Shown: piece by piece, positions 33,110-46,304 of the stretch | Layout of the letters: every line of letters starts with the position of its first letter | Numbering within the stretch: the stretch's first letter is position 1 | Assembly (NCBI RefSeq): GCF_007049795.1 | Contig: NZ_SCFY01000007.1 | Span: 1-64,000 of the forward strand | Direction of reading: 5' to 3' | Source: Ectopseudomonas mendocina | GTDB lineage: Bacteria > Pseudomonadota > Gammaproteobacteria > Pseudomonadales > Pseudomonadaceae | DNA length: 64,000 bases | Position numbers and translations under genes: made by a program | Notes under the pieces: model-generated | Database searches by the model: none | Told to the model about the DNA's origin: nothing | What the model saw: the letters and a program-made list of their open reading frames with translations, nothing else

Positions 33110-34462
33110 ATGAGTGGGTTGTACATGCTGGTTGGCACCCTGATCGCACTGGGTGTCCTGGTCACCTTTCACGAGTACGGACACTTCTGGGTGGCTCGCC
33201 GCTGTGGCGTCAAGGTTCTGCGTTTTTCCGTCGGCTTCGGCACGCCATTGGTGCGCTGGCATGATCGCCACGGTACCGAATTCGTCGTCGCCGCCATTCC
33301 TCTGGGCGGCTACGTCAAGATGCTCGATGAGCGCGAGGGCGATGTTCCGCCTGAGCTGGTCGAGCAATCCTTCAATCGCAAGAGTGTACGCCAGCGCATC
33401 GCCATTGTTGCCGCTGGCCCGCTGGCCAATTTCCTGCTGGCGCTGCTGTTCTTCTGGTTCGTCGCCATGCTCGGCAGTCAGCAGGTTAGGCCTGTGATCG
33501 GTGGCGTGCAGCCGGACAGCCTGGCGGAAGTGGCCGGGCTACGTGCTGGGCAGGAGATCGTTGCAGTCAACGGCGAGGCCACCAGTGGTTGGGCGGCGGT
33601 CAATCTGCAGCTTGTAAGGCGTCTGGGCGAGAGCGGTACGCTCGATCTGCGCGTGCTGGAGCCGGGCTCCACGGTTGAAGCGCCCAAGCAGGTGCAATTG
33701 GATAACTGGTTGCGCGGTGTCGACGAACCGGACCCGATTGGCTCGCTGGGGATTCGCCCTTGGCGCCCGGTGCTGGAGCCGGTTCTGGCTGAGGTGGATT
33801 CCAAGGGGCCTGCCTATGCTGCAGGCTTGCAGGCCGGAGATCGACTGCTGGCGCTCGATGGCGAGCCGCTTGCCGACTGGCAGGGGCTGGTTGATCGCGT
33901 GCGGGCGTTGCCGGGCGAGGCGGTCACGCTGCGCTTCGAGCGAGCAGGACAGGAGCGGGACGTGCAGCTGACACTGGCGTCGCGCGGTGAAGGGGAAGCT
34001 CGCAGTGGTTACTTGGGTGCGGGTGTGCAGGGTGTCGAATGGCCGCCAGAGATGCTCCGCGAGGTGCGCTACGGTCCGCTCGAGGGTGTGGCCGAAGGCA
34101 TGCGTCAAACCTGGTCCATGAGCCTGCTGACCCTCGATTCCCTCAAGAAAATGCTGTTCGGTGAGCTCTCGGTAAAAAACTTGAGTGGGCCGATAACCAT
34201 TGCTAAAGTGGCGGGCGCTTCAGCTGAGTCAGGGTTGGGGGATTTCCTGAAATTCCTTGCATATCTGAGTATTAGCCTGGGGGTTCTCAATCTGCTGCCC
34301 ATTCCTGTACTGGATGGTGGGCATCTGCTGTTTTATCTGGTCGAGTGGGTGCGTGGTCGCCCCTTGTCTGAGCGGGTTCAGGGTTGGGGGATGCAGATCG
34401 GCATCAGTCTGGTCATCGGGGTCATGTTGCTGGCCCTGGTCAACGACCTCAGCCGCCTGTGA
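33110..34462 (+). CDS. rseP: Site-2 protease RseP
   Basis: 450 residues. Zinc motif HEYGH at 21-25 in TM1, the second metal-ligand region NLLPIPVLDGGHL near residue 398, and two PDZ domains in the periplasmic part (GVQPDSLAEVAGLRAGQEIVAVNGE; VDSKGPAYAAGLQAGDRLLALDGEPL). Four membrane segments. It cuts MucA/RseA-type anti-sigma factors in the membrane and so activates the envelope-stress sigma factor (AlgU in Pseudomonas). It lies directly upstream of bamA, as in most proteobacteria. Confidence 0.95.
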   Translation: MSGLYMLVGTLIALGVLVTFHEYGHFWVARRCGVKVLRFSVGFGTPLVRWHDRHGTEFVVAAIPLGGYVKMLDEREGDVPPELVEQSFNRKSVRQRIAIVAAGPLANFLLALLFFWFVAMLGSQQVRPVIGGVQPDSLAEVAGLRAGQEIVAVNGEATSGWAAVNLQLVRRLGESGTLDLRVLEPGSTVEAPKQVQLDNWLRGVDEPDPIGSLGIRPWRPVLEPVLAEVDSKGPAYAAGLQAGDRLLALDGEPLADWQGLVDRVRALPGEAVTLRFERAGQERDVQLTLASRGEGEARSGYLGAGVQGVEWPPEMLREVRYGPLEGVAEGMRQTWSMSLLTLDSLKKMLFGELSVKNLSGPITIAKVAGASAESGLGDFLKFLAYLSISLGVLNLLPIPVLDGGHLLFYLVEWVRGRPLSERVQGWGMQIGISLVIGVMLLALVNDLSRL

Positions 34463-34547
34463 GCACTGCTGAATACGTTCTTGAGATTTAAAAGAAGTGT
34501 CGCCTAAGCGGCAGTTTTTATCGTCAGTTGGAATAAGAAAGGACTTC

Positions 34548-36908
34548 ATGAAACGTCTGCTGCTACCTGCGGTACTGTCCGCATTGATGATCGCCGAAGT
34601 TCACGCCGAGTCCTTCACCATCTCCGATATACGTGTCAACGGCCTGCAGCGGGTTTCCGCTGGTAGTGTATTCGGCGCGTTGCCGCTCAATGTGGGCGAG
34701 CGGATAGATGATCGCCAGCTGGTCGATGCCACCCGTTCCCTGTTCCGTACCGGCTTCTTTCAGGATATTCAGCTTGGTCGCGATGGCGACGTGCTGGTCG
34801 TTACCGTGGTCGAGCGTCCCTCCATCTCCGGCATCGAGATCGAAGGCAACAAGGCCATCAGCACTGAAGACCTGCTCAAGGGCCTGAACCAGTCTGGTCT
34901 GGCCGAGGGCGAGATCTTCCAGCGCGCCACCCTCGAAGGCGTGCGTAACGAGCTGCAGCGCCAGTATGTCGCTCAGGGCCGTTATTCGGCCGAGATCGAA
35001 GCCGAGGTGATTCCGCAGCCGCGTAACCGCGTGGCGCTGAAGATCACCATCAATGAAGGCACCGTAGCCGCTATCTCCCACATCAACGTGGTCGGCAATA
35101 CCGTGTTCTCCGATGAAGATCTGGTCGATCTGTTCGAGCTGAAGACCACCAACTGGCTGTCCTTCTTCAAGAACGACGACAAGTACGCCCGCGAAAAGCT
35201 GTCCGGTGACCTCGAGCGTCTGCGCTCCTACTACCTGGATCGCGGCTACATCAACATGGATATCAGCTCCACGCAGGTTTCCATCACCCCGGACAAGAAG
35301 CACGTCTATATCACCGTCAACGTCGAAGAAGGCGAGAAGTACAGCGTTCGCGACGTGAAACTGTCCGGTGATCTCAAGGTCCCGGAAGATGATGTGCGCG
35401 CACTGCTGCTGGTCAAGGAAGGTCAGGTCTTCTCGCGCAAGATCATGACCACCACCAGTGAGCTGATCACCCGTCGTCTGGGTAACGAGGGTTACACCTT
35501 CGCCAACGTCAACGGCGTGCCGGAAGCGCATGACGAAGACAACACCGTTTCGATCACCTTCTTCGTCGATCCGGGCAAGCGTGCCTACGTCAACCGTATC
35601 AACTTCCGCGGCAACACCAAGTCCGAAGACGAAGTGCTGCGTCGCGAAATGCGTCAGATGGAAGGTGGCTGGGCATCGACCTACCTGATCGACCAGTCCA
35701 AGACTCGCCTGGAGCGCCTGGGCTTCTTCAAGGAAGTCAACGTCGAAACTCCGCAAGTGCCGGGTAGCGATGACCAGATCGACGTCAACTACAGCGTCGA
35801 AGAGCAGCCGTCCGGCTCCATCACTGCCAGCGTCGGTTTTGCCCAGAACGCTGGCCTGATCCTTGGTGGTTCGATCAGCCAGAACAACTTCCTGGGTACC
35901 GGTAACCGCGTCAACATCGGTCTGACCCGCAGTGAGTACCAGACTCGGTACAGCTTTGGCTTCGTTGATCCCTACTGGACCGTCGACGGCGTGAGCCTGG
36001 GTTACAACGCCTTCTACCGCACCACCGACTACGATGAACTCGATGTCGATGTATCCAGCTATTCGGTTGACAGCCTGGGTGCAGGTATCAACATCGGTTA
36101 CCCGATCAGCGAAACCGCGCGTCTGACCTATGGTCTGACCGTACAGCAGGACAGCATCGATACCGGCCGCTATACCGTCGATGAGATCTTCGACTTCATC
36201 GAAGCCGAGGGTGATAACTACCTAAACTTCAAAGGTTCGATCGGTTGGTCCGAGTCGACTCTGAACCGTGGTGTGCTGGCCAACCGTGGTCATTCGCAGA
36301 GCCTGGTACTGGAAACTACCATTCCAGGTAGCGATCTGTCGTTCTACAAGCTCGACTACCGTGGTCAGGTCTTCACCCCGATCAGCGATAACTACACGCT
36401 GCGCTTCCATACCCAGTTGGGTTATGGCGACAGCTACGGTTCCACGGCTGAACTGCCGTTCTACGAGCACTACTACGCCGGTGGCTTCAACTCGGTGCGT
36501 GGCTTCGAAGACAGCAGCCTGGGCCCGCGCAGTACCCCGAGCAGTGGTACCAAGCCTGGTACTCTGGCTGACCCGGATCAGGACCCGCTGCCGTTCGGTG
36601 GTAACGTATTGGTGCAGGGTGGCGTCGAGATGCTGTTCCCCCTGCCGTTCGTCAAGGACCAACGTTCGTTGCGTACCGCGTTGTTCTGGGATGTGGGTAA
36701 CGTATTCGACACCAACTGCTCGTCGAGCCAGAAGAAGCTCAGCGACAGCTGCAATATCGACCTCAGCAGCCTGGCCAGCTCCGTGGGTGTAGGCCTGACT
36801 TGGATCACCGCGTTGGGCCCGCTGAGCTTCAGTCTGGCCATGCCGATCAAGAAGCCGGATGATGCCGATACTCAGGTATTCCAGTTCTCCCTGGGTCAAA
36901 CCTTCTAA
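34548..36908 (+). CDS. bamA: Outer membrane assembly factor BamA (Omp85)
   Basis: 786 residues. Signal peptide 1-20 (MKRLLLPAVLSALMIAEVHAES), then five POTRA domains to about residue 420 (the first begins FTISDIRVNGLQRVSAGSVF), then a 16-strand barrel. Strand 16 ends in the C-terminal Phe of FQFSLGQTF. The VRGF motif of loop 6 is in GGFNSVRGFEDSSLGPR. It inserts beta-barrel proteins into the outer membrane. RBS AAGGAC precedes the ATG at 34548; codons upstream are leader. Confidence 0.97.
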   Translation: MKRLLLPAVLSALMIAEVHAESFTISDIRVNGLQRVSAGSVFGALPLNVGERIDDRQLVDATRSLFRTGFFQDIQLGRDGDVLVVTVVERPSISGIEIEGNKAISTEDLLKGLNQSGLAEGEIFQRATLEGVRNELQRQYVAQGRYSAEIEAEVIPQPRNRVALKITINEGTVAAISHINVVGNTVFSDEDLVDLFELKTTNWLSFFKNDDKYAREKLSGDLERLRSYYLDRGYINMDISSTQVSITPDKKHVYITVNVEEGEKYSVRDVKLSGDLKVPEDDVRALLLVKEGQVFSRKIMTTTSELITRRLGNEGYTFANVNGVPEAHDEDNTVSITFFVDPGKRAYVNRINFRGNTKSEDEVLRREMRQMEGGWASTYLIDQSKTRLERLGFFKEVNVETPQVPGSDDQIDVNYSVEEQPSGSITASVGFAQNAGLILGGSISQNNFLGTGNRVNIGLTRSEYQTRYSFGFVDPYWTVDGVSLGYNAFYRTTDYDELDVDVSSYSVDSLGAGINIGYPISETARLTYGLTVQQDSIDTGRYTVDEIFDFIEAEGDNYLNFKGSIGWSESTLNRGVLANRGHSQSLVLETTIPGSDLSFYKLDYRGQVFTPISDNYTLRFHTQLGYGDSYGSTAELPFYEHYYAGGFNSVRGFEDSSLGPRSTPSSGTKPGTLADPDQDPLPFGGNVLVQGGVEMLFPLPFVKDQRSLRTALFWDVGNVFDTNCSSSQKKLSDSCNIDLSSLASSVGVGLTWITALGPLSFSLAMPIKKPDDADTQVFQFSLGQTF

Positions 36909-36952
36909 GTTCGTTTCACAGAAAGCCAACAGTTTTGTTGCAGGAGTGCATT

Positions 36953-37456
36953 GTGCGTAAGTTGACTCAACTGGTTCTGTTCACCGCCGCCCTGATCGCC
37001 ACTCCGGCGTTCGCCGAGATGAAGGTGGCCGTGCTGAACTATCAGATGGCGCTGCTCGAGTCGGATGCAGCCAAGCGCTACGCCGTCGATGCCGAGAAGA
37101 AGTTTGGTCCGCAACTGAACAAGCTCAAGACACTGGAAAGCGACGCCAAGCGCATCCAGGATCGTATGGTCAAAGATGGCGACAAGATGCAGCAGGCTGA
37201 GCGCGAGCGTCTCGAGCTCGAATTCAAGCAGAAGGCCCGTGACTTTCAGTTCCAATCCAAGGAACTGAACGAAGCCAAGGCCATCGCTGACCGTGAGATG
37301 CTGGGCAAGCTGAAGCCGAACCTGGATAAGGCCGTCGAAGACGTGATCAAGAACGGCAACTTCGACCTGGTACTCGAGCGCGGTGCGGTGATCGAGGTCA
37401 AGCCTCAGTACGACATCACTCGCCAGGTCATCGAGCGCATGAACCAGATGCGTTAA
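36953..37456 (+). CDS. skp: Periplasmic chaperone Skp/OmpH
   Basis: 167 residues from a GTG at 36953, with CAGGAG 7 bases upstream; the ATG at 36935 would put non-signal residues in front. Signal peptide [20 protein letters not shown], mature start [31 protein letters not shown]. The central part is charged and helical, like the tentacles of the Skp trimer. It holds unfolded outer-membrane proteins on their way to BamA, encoded 44 bases upstream. lpxD starts 3 bases after its stop. Confidence 0.92.
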   Translation: MRKLTQLVLFTAALIATPAFAEMKVAVLNYQMALLESDAAKRYAVDAEKKFGPQLNKLKTLESDAKRIQDRMVKDGDKMQQAERERLELEFKQKARDFQFQSKELNEAKAIADREMLGKLKPNLDKAVEDVIKNGNFDLVLERGAVIEVKPQYDITRQVIERMNQMR

Positions 37457-37458
37457 GC

Positions 37459-38514
37459 ATGACAGTGACAGTTACCCTCGGCCAATTGGCTGAACGTCTT
37501 GGCGCCACCTTGCGTGGCGCCGAAGCGAAAGTCATCACGGGCCTGGCCACCTTACAGGAGGCTAGGCCCGAACATTTGAGCTTCCTGGCCAATGCCCAGT
37601 ACCGCAAGTTTCTGGTGCAGACTCAGGCCGGTGCCGTGCTTCTTAGCGCAGCCGATGCTGAAGGCTACGCTGGCGATGCCCTGATCGTTGCCAACCCGTA
37701 CCTGGCTTATGCCCAGCTGTCGCATGTGTTCGATCGCAAGCCCAAGGCTGTGCCGGGTATTCATGCCACGGCACAGATTGCCGAAGACGCTCAGGTCGAT
37801 CCGAGTGCGAGTATTGGCGCTTTTGCGGTTATCGAAAGCGGTGCACGTATCGGCGCTGATGTCAGCATCGGTGCTCATTGCGTAGTCGGTGAGCGTAGCG
37901 TGGTGGGTGATGGCGGCTGGCTGGCGCCGCGCGTGACCCTTTATCACGACGTGCAGATCGGTAAGCGGGTGGTGATCCAGTCCGGTGCCGTGATCGGTGG
38001 TGAAGGCTTCGGTTTCGCCAATGAGAAGGGCGTCTGGCAGAAGATCGCGCAGATCGGCGGGGTAACCATCGGCGATGACGTCGAGATCGGCGCCAATACC
38101 ACGGTGGATCGCGGTGCGCTGTCCGACACCCTTATCGGCAATGGGGTGAAGCTGGATAACCAGATCATGATCGCGCACAACGTGCAGATTGGTGACAACA
38201 CTGCAATGGCGGGCTGCTGCGGTATTTCCGGCAGCACCAAGATCGGCAAGAACTGCATGATCGCTGGCGGTGTGGGGATGGTTGGTCATATCGAAGTGTG
38301 CGACAACGTGTTCGTCACCGGCATGACCATGGTGACCCGTTCTATCACCGAGCCGGGCGCCTATTCTTCAGGCACTGCCATGCAACCAGCGGGCGAGTGG
38401 AAGAAGAGCGCAGCCCGTATTCGTCAGTTGGACGATATGGCCAAGCGACTGCGTGAGCTGGAAAAACAGCTGGCCGCCGTGACCCAGACGGCAAACGTCT
38501 CATCTGATGCCTGA
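37459..38514 (+). CDS. lpxD: UDP-3-O-acylglucosamine N-acyltransferase
   Basis: 351 residues. N-terminal uridine-binding domain ([13 protein letters not shown] near 33), then hexapeptide repeats ([60 protein letters not shown]) with the catalytic His in [19 protein letters not shown]. It transfers the second hydroxyacyl chain in lipid A synthesis. Its stop codon lies inside the terminator stem that separates it from fabZ. Confidence 0.96.
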   Translation: MTVTVTLGQLAERLGATLRGAEAKVITGLATLQEARPEHLSFLANAQYRKFLVQTQAGAVLLSAADAEGYAGDALIVANPYLAYAQLSHVFDRKPKAVPGIHATAQIAEDAQVDPSASIGAFAVIESGARIGADVSIGAHCVVGERSVVGDGGWLAPRVTLYHDVQIGKRVVIQSGAVIGGEGFGFANEKGVWQKIAQIGGVTIGDDVEIGANTTVDRGALSDTLIGNGVKLDNQIMIAHNVQIGDNTAMAGCCGISGSTKIGKNCMIAGGVGMVGHIEVCDNVFVTGMTMVTRSITEPGAYSSGTAMQPAGEWKKSAARIRQLDDMAKRLRELEKQLAAVTQTANVSSDA

Positions 38515-38545
38515 GCACGGCGCGGCCGTGCTCTTTTCTTTTTTT
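38513..38545 (+). terminator. Intrinsic terminator between lpxD and fabZ
   Basis: Perfect 9-bp stem GAGCACGGC (38513-38521) with GCCGTGCTC (38525-38533), 3-base loop, followed by TTTTCTTTTTTT. It overlaps the lpxD stop codon, so terminating ribosomes may affect folding. It sits inside the lpx cluster. Confidence 0.85.
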
Positions 38546-38561
38546 ACAGGCTTAACCGGAC

Positions 38562-39002
38562 ATGATGGACATCAACGAAATTCGTGAATATTTGCCGCAC
38601 CGCTATCCGTTCCTGCTGGTGGACCGCGTGGTGGACCTGGACGTCGAAGGCAAACAGATTCGCGCCTATAAGAATGTCAGCATCAATGAGCCGTTCTTCA
38701 ACGGTCACTTCCCCGAGCACCCGATCATGCCGGGCGTTCTGATCATCGAGGCCATGGCGCAGGCTGCCGGTATCCTCGGCTTCAAGATGATGGGTGTGAA
38801 GCCGGCTGATGGCACCCTGTATTACTTCGTTGGCTCCGACAAGCTGCGTTTCCGTTCGCCGGTGTTGCCGGGTGACCAGCTGACGCTGGAAGCCAAATAC
38901 CTTAGCGATCGTCGCAGCATCTGGAAATTCGAGTGCCGCGCCACTGTCGATGGCAAGGAAGTCTGCTCCGCTGAAATCATCTGTGCGGAACGCAAGCTAT
39001 GA
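38562..39002 (+). CDS. fabZ: 3-hydroxyacyl-ACP dehydratase FabZ
   Basis: 146 residues, hot-dog fold. Catalytic H49 and E63 in [26 protein letters not shown]. It dehydrates 3-hydroxyacyl-ACP in fatty-acid elongation and thus competes with LpxA/LpxD for the same hydroxyacyl-ACP pool. Either of two adjacent ATG codons (38562, 38565) could be the start. It overlaps lpxA by 4 bases (ATGA). Confidence 0.96.
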   Translation: MMDINEIREYLPHRYPFLLVDRVVDLDVEGKQIRAYKNVSINEPFFNGHFPEHPIMPGVLIIEAMAQAAGILGFKMMGVKPADGTLYYFVGSDKLRFRSPVLPGDQLTLEAKYLSDRRSIWKFECRATVDGKEVCSAEIICAERKL

Positions 39003-39775
39003 GTTTGATTGACCCACGCGCGATCATCGACCCCAGTGCCAGATTGGCTGACGACGTTGTCGTTGGCCCTTGGAGCATTGTTGGTGCCGATGTGGAAATT
39101 GGCGAGGGTACAGTCATCGGTCCGCACGTAGTGCTCAAGGGACCGACCGTGATTGGCAAGCACAACCGCATCTACCAGTTTTCTTCGGTCGGTGAAGATA
39201 CGCCGGACCTGAAGTACAAAGGTGAGCTCACTCGCCTGGTGATCGGCGATCACAACACCATTCGCGAAGGCGTCACCATTCACCGCGGGACCGTACAGGA
39301 TCGCAGTGAAACCACCATTGGCGACCACAACCTGATCATGGCTTATGCCCATATCGGCCATGACAGTGTGATCGGTAACCATTGCATTCTGGTCAACAAC
39401 ACGGCACTGGCTGGTCATGTCTGGGTCGATGACTGGGCGATTCTGTCCGGCTATACCCTGGTGCATCAGTTCTGCCGCATTGGCGCGCACAGCTTCTCGG
39501 GGATGGGCACCGCGATTGGCAAGGATGTGCCTGCTTTCGTTACCGTATTCGGTAACCCGGCCGAAGCGCGCAGCATGAACTTTGAGGGCATGCGTCGTCG
39601 TGGTTTCTCAGCCGAGGCCATTGCCGCATTGCGCAAGGGCTACAAGCAGGTTTATCGCCAGGGGCTGACCGTAGAGCAAGCACTGGCCGAATTGGCCGAG
39701 TCTGCTGCTCAATTCCCCGAAGTGGCGATCTTCCGTGATTCGATCCAGGCCTCCACGCGCGGCATCACGCGCTGA
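38999..39775 (+). CDS. lpxA: UDP-N-acetylglucosamine acyltransferase
   Basis: 258 residues. Left-handed beta helix of hexapeptide repeats from [20 protein letters not shown] on; the conserved catalytic-region histidine is in [23 protein letters not shown], and HRGTVQ and [11 protein letters not shown] are LpxA signatures. It adds the first hydroxyacyl chain to UDP-GlcNAc, the first step of lipid A. It overlaps fabZ and is 5 bases from lpxB. Confidence 0.96.
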   Translation: MSLIDPRAIIDPSARLADDVVVGPWSIVGADVEIGEGTVIGPHVVLKGPTVIGKHNRIYQFSSVGEDTPDLKYKGELTRLVIGDHNTIREGVTIHRGTVQDRSETTIGDHNLIMAYAHIGHDSVIGNHCILVNNTALAGHVWVDDWAILSGYTLVHQFCRIGAHSFSGMGTAIGKDVPAFVTVFGNPAEARSMNFEGMRRRGFSAEAIAALRKGYKQVYRQGLTVEQALAELAESAAQFPEVAIFRDSIQASTRGITR

Positions 39776-39780
39776 TTCCT

Positions 39781-40914
39781 ATGAGCAGACCTATTCGCGT
39801 CGCACTGGTCGCCGGTGAGGCGTCCGGTGACATTCTCGGCTCCGGTCTGATGCAGGCCATCAAGCAGCGCCACCCGAATGCCGAATTCATTGGCGTCGGT
39901 GGCGCGCGCATGGAAGCCGAAGGCCTGAAATCCTATTTCCCCATGGAGCGCCTGGCTGTGATGGGCCTGGTCGAGGTGCTCGGTCGTTTGTTCGAACTGC
40001 TTGGCCGTCGCCGCCAGTTGGCGCGTGACCTGATCGCTGCGCAGCCGGATGTGTTCATCGGTATCGATGCGCCCGACTTCAATCTGGGCCTGGAACTCAA
40101 GCTGCGCCGTGCCGGGATCAAGACCGTGCATTACGTCAGCCCCTCGGTCTGGGCCTGGCGGCAGAAGCGGGTGCTGAAGATCCGTGAGGCCTGCGACCTG
40201 ATGTTGACGTTGTTCCCGTTCGAGGCGCAGTTCTACGACGAACATCAGGTACCGGTGCGCTTTGTCGGTCATCCGCTGGCCGATGCGATTCCGTTGCAGG
40301 CCGATCGTGCCGCTGCGCGCGAGGCGTTGGATCTGCCGCAGGACGAGCCCGTGGTCGCGCTCATGCCGGGTAGCCGTGGTGGCGAGGTCGCGCGTCTGGG
40401 TGAGCTGTTTCTCGAGGCGGCGATCCGCCTGCGTGCGCTTCGCCCGGGTGTTCATTTCCTCCTGCCTTGCGCCACCCCCGAGCGCCGTGAGCAGTTGGAG
40501 CAGATGCTGGCAGGGCGTGATTTGCCGCTGACGCTGCTCAACGGTCGATCCCACGAAGCGTTGGCTGCCTGCGATGCGGTGTTGATCGCTTCGGGTACCG
40601 CGACCCTGGAAGCGCTGCTGTACAAGCGGCCGATGGTGGTGGCTTATCGTGTGGCGCCGCTGACCTATCGTATCCTCAAGCGCCTGGTGAAGAGCCCCTA
40701 TATCTCGCTACCCAATCTGCTGGCCGAGCGCCTGCTGGTCCCCGAGCTGATTCAGGATGCGGCGACGCCCGAGGCCCTGGCTCAGGCCGTGGCGCCGCTG
40801 ATTGACGGTGGTCAGGTGCAGACCGAGGGCTTTGATCTGATCCATCGCGCGCTGCGCCGTGATGCCTCGTTATCGGCGGCTGACGCGGTGCTCAAGCTGG
40901 CCGGGCGCGACTGA
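39781..40914 (+). CDS. lpxB: Lipid-A-disaccharide synthase
   Basis: 377 residues, GT19 family. [21 protein letters not shown] at the start, [27 protein letters not shown] and [12 protein letters not shown] are the family signatures, followed by [21 protein letters not shown]. It joins UDP-diacylglucosamine and lipid X at the inner membrane. Its last base is the first base of the rnhB start, showing tight coupling. Confidence 0.96.
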   Translation: MSRPIRVALVAGEASGDILGSGLMQAIKQRHPNAEFIGVGGARMEAEGLKSYFPMERLAVMGLVEVLGRLFELLGRRRQLARDLIAAQPDVFIGIDAPDFNLGLELKLRRAGIKTVHYVSPSVWAWRQKRVLKIREACDLMLTLFPFEAQFYDEHQVPVRFVGHPLADAIPLQADRAAAREALDLPQDEPVVALMPGSRGGEVARLGELFLEAAIRLRALRPGVHFLLPCATPERREQLEQMLAGRDLPLTLLNGRSHEALAACDAVLIASGTATLEALLYKRPMVVAYRVAPLTYRILKRLVKSPYISLPNLLAERLLVPELIQDAATPEALAQAVAPLIDGGQVQTEGFDLIHRALRRDASLSAADAVLKLAGRD

Positions 40915-41513
40915 TGCAACTGGGGCTCGACTTCACGCTGGTTGAGGAACTGGTCGCCGGCGTTGATGAAGTCGGTCGTGGCCCGCTCTGTGGGGCGGTG
41001 GTCACGGCTGCGGTGATCCTCGACCCGGCGCGGCCGATTCTTGGCCTGAACGATTCGAAGAAACTCACCGAGGCGCGTCGCGCGGTGTTGTTCGATGAGA
41101 TTCGCGAGAAGGCTCTGGCCTGGTGTATCGCTCGCGCCGAGGTCGAGGAAATCGACCGCCTGAATATCCTGCATGCCACCATGCTGGCGATGCAGCGTGC
41201 CGTCGAGGGCTTGAGCGTGGCGCCCAGGCTGGCGCTGATCGACGGCAACCGTTGCCCTAAGCTGGCGGTGCCGAGTGCGCCGGTGGTCAAGGGCGACAGC
41301 CGGGTTCCGGCTATCGCCGCCGCTTCGATCCTGGCCAAAGTCAGCCGCGACCGCGAGATGCTCGAGATGGATCGCCTCTATCCCGGCTACGGTATTGCCG
41401 GTCACAAAGGCTATCCCACCCCCGTTCACCTGGAAGCCCTGCAACGCCTGGGGCCTACGCCGATTCATCGGCGTTCTTTCGCCCCGGTACGTGCCTTGCT
41501 CGAGGGCGTGTAA
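40914..41513 (+). CDS. rnhB: Ribonuclease HII
   Basis: 199 residues. Active-site start [23 protein letters not shown] (D18, E19), then the third acidic residue in ALIDGNRCP and the catalytic loop [30 protein letters not shown]. It removes ribonucleotides and RNA from RNA-DNA hybrids. It overlaps lpxB by one base. A partial REP-like sequence follows its stop. Confidence 0.95.
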   Translation: MQLGLDFTLVEELVAGVDEVGRGPLCGAVVTAAVILDPARPILGLNDSKKLTEARRAVLFDEIREKALAWCIARAEVEEIDRLNILHATMLAMQRAVEGLSVAPRLALIDGNRCPKLAVPSAPVVKGDSRVPAIAAASILAKVSRDREMLEMDRLYPGYGIAGHKGYPTPVHLEALQRLGPTPIHRRSFAPVRALLEGV

Positions 41514-41517
41514 CTGC

Positions 41518-41547
41518 ATGGCCCGGATGCAATCCGGGAAATGCCAC
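41518..41547. repeat. Partial REP-like sequence after rnhB
   Basis: Carries GCCCGGATGCAATCCGGG, one half of the GTAGCCCGGAT...ATCCGGGCTAC family seen complete at 9592-9645 and 56624-56677. The small palindrome CCCGGAT/ATCCGGG could help terminate the lpx-rnhB transcript. Confidence 0.5.
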
Positions 41548-41627
41548 GCCTGTTGAACCTCTGGCCCTAAGCCAGACCCTCTTAGGCTACAATCCGCGCT
41601 TTGTCGTTTTCACCTGCAAGGCCGCCC

Positions 41628-45158
<3,531 letters not shown>

Positions 45159-45163
45159 TATAC

Positions 45164-45250
45164 GAGAGGAAAATTCCTCTTCGTGACAGCAACGGCACCC
45201 GAGGGTGTCGACCCGCTGCGCCCTATCCCTTAAGGTAGGGCGCCTAATGG
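45164..45250 (+). terminator. Two hairpins in the dnaE-accA gap
   Basis: GAGAGGAAAATTCCTCTTC (45164-45182) is a short stem directly after dnaE. GCGCCCTA (45219-45226) pairs with TAGGGCGC about ten bases later. Neither has a strong T run, so they may be mRNA-stability structures rather than terminators. Confidence 0.45.
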
Positions 45251-45295
45251 ATACAGCTCCCCGGCCACTTGGCCGTCGACGCAAGACGGATGACT

Positions 45296-46246
45296 ATGAA
45301 CCCGAATTTCCTCGATTTCGAACAGCCGATCGCCGACCTGCAAGCCAAGATCGAAGAGCTACGCCTGGTTGGTAACGACAACTCGCTGAATATCGGCGAT
45401 GAAATTGCCCGCCTGCAGGACAAGAGCAGCTCCCTGACCGAAAGCATCTTCGGCAATCTGACCAGCTGGCAGATCGCGCAGCTCGCGCGCCACCCGCGTC
45501 GCCCTTACACCCTGGATTACATCCAGCACATCTTCACCGAGTTCGACGAATTGCACGGTGATCGTCACTTCTCCGACGACGCTGCCATTGTCGGTGGCAT
45601 TGCCCGCCTGGGCGACCAGCCGGTGATGATCATCGGCCACCAGAAAGGCCGTGAAGTGCGTGAGAAGGTGCGCCGCAACTTCGGCATGCCGCGCCCGGAA
45701 GGCTACCGCAAGGCCTGCCGCCTGATGGAAATGGCCGAACGTTTCAAGATGCCGATCCTCACCTTCATCGACACTCCGGGTGCCTACCCAGGTATCGATG
45801 CCGAGGAGCGTGGCCAGAGTGAGGCCATCGCCTGGAATCTGCGCGTGATGGCGCGTCTGAAAACGCCGATCATCGCCACCGTCATCGGTGAAGGTGGTTC
45901 CGGCGGTGCGCTGGCCATCGGTGTTTGCGACCAGCTGAACATGCTGCAGTACTCCACCTACTCGGTGATCTCGCCGGAAGGCTGCGCCTCGATTCTCTGG
46001 CGTACCGCCGAGAAGGCGCCGGATGCCGCCGAAGCCATGGGCATCACCGCCGAGCGCCTGAAGGATCTGGGCATCGTTGACCAAGTGATCGCCGAACCGC
46101 TGGGTGGTGCGCACCGTGATCCGGCCGCAGCTTCCGAGGCGATCCGTCAGGAGCTGACCAAGCAACTGGCCAGCCTGCAGAAGCACGACACTGACGCGCT
46201 GCTCAAGCGTCGTTACGATCGCCTTATGAGCTACGGTATCGCCTGA
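45296..46246 (+). CDS. accA: Acetyl-CoA carboxylase carboxyltransferase subunit alpha
   Basis: 316 residues. Start [23 protein letters not shown], then [16 protein letters not shown] and the carboxyltransferase core [45 protein letters not shown], which forms the oxyanion hole. With AccD it moves the carboxyl group from biotin-AccB to acetyl-CoA, the first step of fatty-acid synthesis. The start is chosen on family length. A terminator follows. Confidence 0.97.
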   Translation: MNPNFLDFEQPIADLQAKIEELRLVGNDNSLNIGDEIARLQDKSSSLTESIFGNLTSWQIAQLARHPRRPYTLDYIQHIFTEFDELHGDRHFSDDAAIVGGIARLGDQPVMIIGHQKGREVREKVRRNFGMPRPEGYRKACRLMEMAERFKMPILTFIDTPGAYPGIDAEERGQSEAIAWNLRVMARLKTPIIATVIGEGGSGGALAIGVCDQLNMLQYSTYSVISPEGCASILWRTAEKAPDAAEAMGITAERLKDLGIVDQVIAEPLGGAHRDPAAASEAIRQELTKQLASLQKHDTDALLKRRYDRLMSYGIA

Positions 46247-46265
46247 GTTCGTTCTGCGTCTATCT

Positions 46266-46293
46266 CAACGGGCCTTCGGGCCCGTTGTTGTTT
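46266..46293 (+). terminator. Intrinsic terminator of accA
   Basis: Stem CAACGGGCC (46266-46274) with GGCCCGTTG (46279-46287), loop TTCG, followed by TTGTTT. It lies 12 bases before the tilS start. Confidence 0.8.
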
Positions 46294-46304
46294 AAGCTTG
46301 GCCA

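Noticed and set aside
34563..35756. 397-codon minus-strand frame opposite bamA
   Set aside because: Antisense shadow; the POTRA domains on the plus strand explain the reading frame.
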